DNA of 43,851 bases from Chitinophagaceae bacterium (GTDB taxonomy: Bacteria; Bacteroidota; Bacteroidia; Chitinophagales; Chitinophagaceae): the NCBI GenBank assembly GCA_023957125.1, contig JAMLHL010000031.1, positions 1-43,851 of the forward strand. Reading direction: 5' to 3'. Both the position numbers and the translations under genes were made by a program. The notes beneath the pieces were generated by a model that saw only the letters and a list, made by a program, of their open reading frames with translations, made no database searches and was not told the DNA's origin. Below, piece by piece: positions 43,709 through 43,851 of this stretch. Position 1 is the stretch's first letter; every line of letters starts with the position of its first letter.

Positions 43709-43800
43709 AGGGCTGTGGGCTTTCAGCAATGAGCTTTGAGCTGATTGAAAAGACAGCCGGCACTTACTGCTCACGGCTGAAAGCTGATAGCTCACGCCTG
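43709..43800. repeat. Imperfect AGCTTTCAGC/GCTGAAAGCT hairpin repeat
   Basis: Between the FecR gene and the next start is a stretch of short complementary words (GGCTTTCAGC near 43719, GGCTGAAAGCTGATAGCTC near 43776) that can fold back imperfectly. The style resembles the repeat at 39.4-39.6 kb, including the motif TGAGCY-TCAGC. It is non-coding intergenic DNA and may attenuate transcription into the receptor gene. Confidence 0.5.
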
Positions 43801-43845
43801 ATAACCCATAGCACAAACGTCATTTAATAACTAAAACAATCAAAC

Positions 43846-43851
43846 ATGAAC
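43846..43851 (+). CDS. Start of the next gene (probably TonB-dependent receptor), cut by window end
   Basis: The window ends at ATGAAC, preceded by an AT-rich leader after the FecR gene. By the usual order sigma-FecR-SusC in Bacteroidota this is probably the first two codons of a SusC-like receptor. Only the position supports this. Confidence 0.3.

Overview
The window looks like chromosomal DNA of a Bacteroidota bacterium, most likely of the Chitinophagales/Chitinophagaceae type. Pointers are a type II-C cas1-cas2 pair with a 46-nt CRISPR repeat, a SusC/SusD pair, an ECF sigma factor with a FecR-like anti-sigma factor, a YtxJ-type bacillithiol-associated protein, Bacteroidota-style promoter elements (TAnnTTTG) and an operon of DUF1549/DUF1553 and DUF1501 proteins. 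The genus assignment is inference; no rRNA or tRNA gene was seen.

Layout. (1) 1-3.4 kb: the end of cas1, complete cas2, a RAYT transposase gene with a REP-like palindrome at its stop, then a CRISPR array of 20 identical repeats and 19 spacers. cas9 would lie left of the window. A 114-bp MITE-like element sits exactly on the right edge of the last repeat with an apparent 8-bp target duplication. (2) 3.4-5.8 kb: an SF1 UvrD-like helicase with a C-terminal helix-turn-helix, and a DUF4256 gene. (3) 6.1-13.1 kb: a four-gene, minus-strand operon of exported proteins (DUF1549/DUF1553 lipoprotein with c-type haem motifs, DUF1501 protein, NHL beta-propeller, membrane cytochrome-like protein with LRR and chitobiase-like domains), preceded by a LacI-type operator. 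(4) 13.4-16.2 kb: an accessory patch with a RhuM/PLD-like gene, an ISKra4-like insertion sequence whose transposase is split at an A9 tract, extra copies of the IS ends, and a truncated gene. (5) 16.3-22.7 kb, minus strand: GH109-like oxidoreductase, manA, rnhA, an acyl-CoA carboxylase beta subunit, a Dabb protein and two tandem paralogous small exported proteins. (6) 23.0-34.2 kb, plus strand: parE, a DUF1835 gene, parC, murQ, then a SusC/SusD pair behind a perfect 22-bp palindrome. (7) 34.3-43.9 kb: ytxJ, ahcY, a membrane-anchored hypothetical, exbB/exbD, prmC, a hypothetical, an MFS transporter, and an ECF sigma/FecR pair. A third gene, probably a TonB-dependent receptor, begins at the last bases.

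How the genes fit together. Much of the window concerns uptake and processing of glycans at the envelope: SusC/SusD import, ExbB/ExbD energisation, the sigma/FecR switch, murQ (MurNAc-6-P), manA and the GH109-like enzyme. The DUF1549/1501 operon is probably an exported redox or hydrolytic module for an unknown polymer, regulated by a LacI-type factor. The left end is a defence and mobile-element zone. No single gene here is wholly novel. The most notable items are the mobile element at the CRISPR array boundary, the near-duplicate adjacent spacers, the planctomycete-type operon and the family of IS-end sequences shared between the CRISPR region and the 13-16 kb patch.
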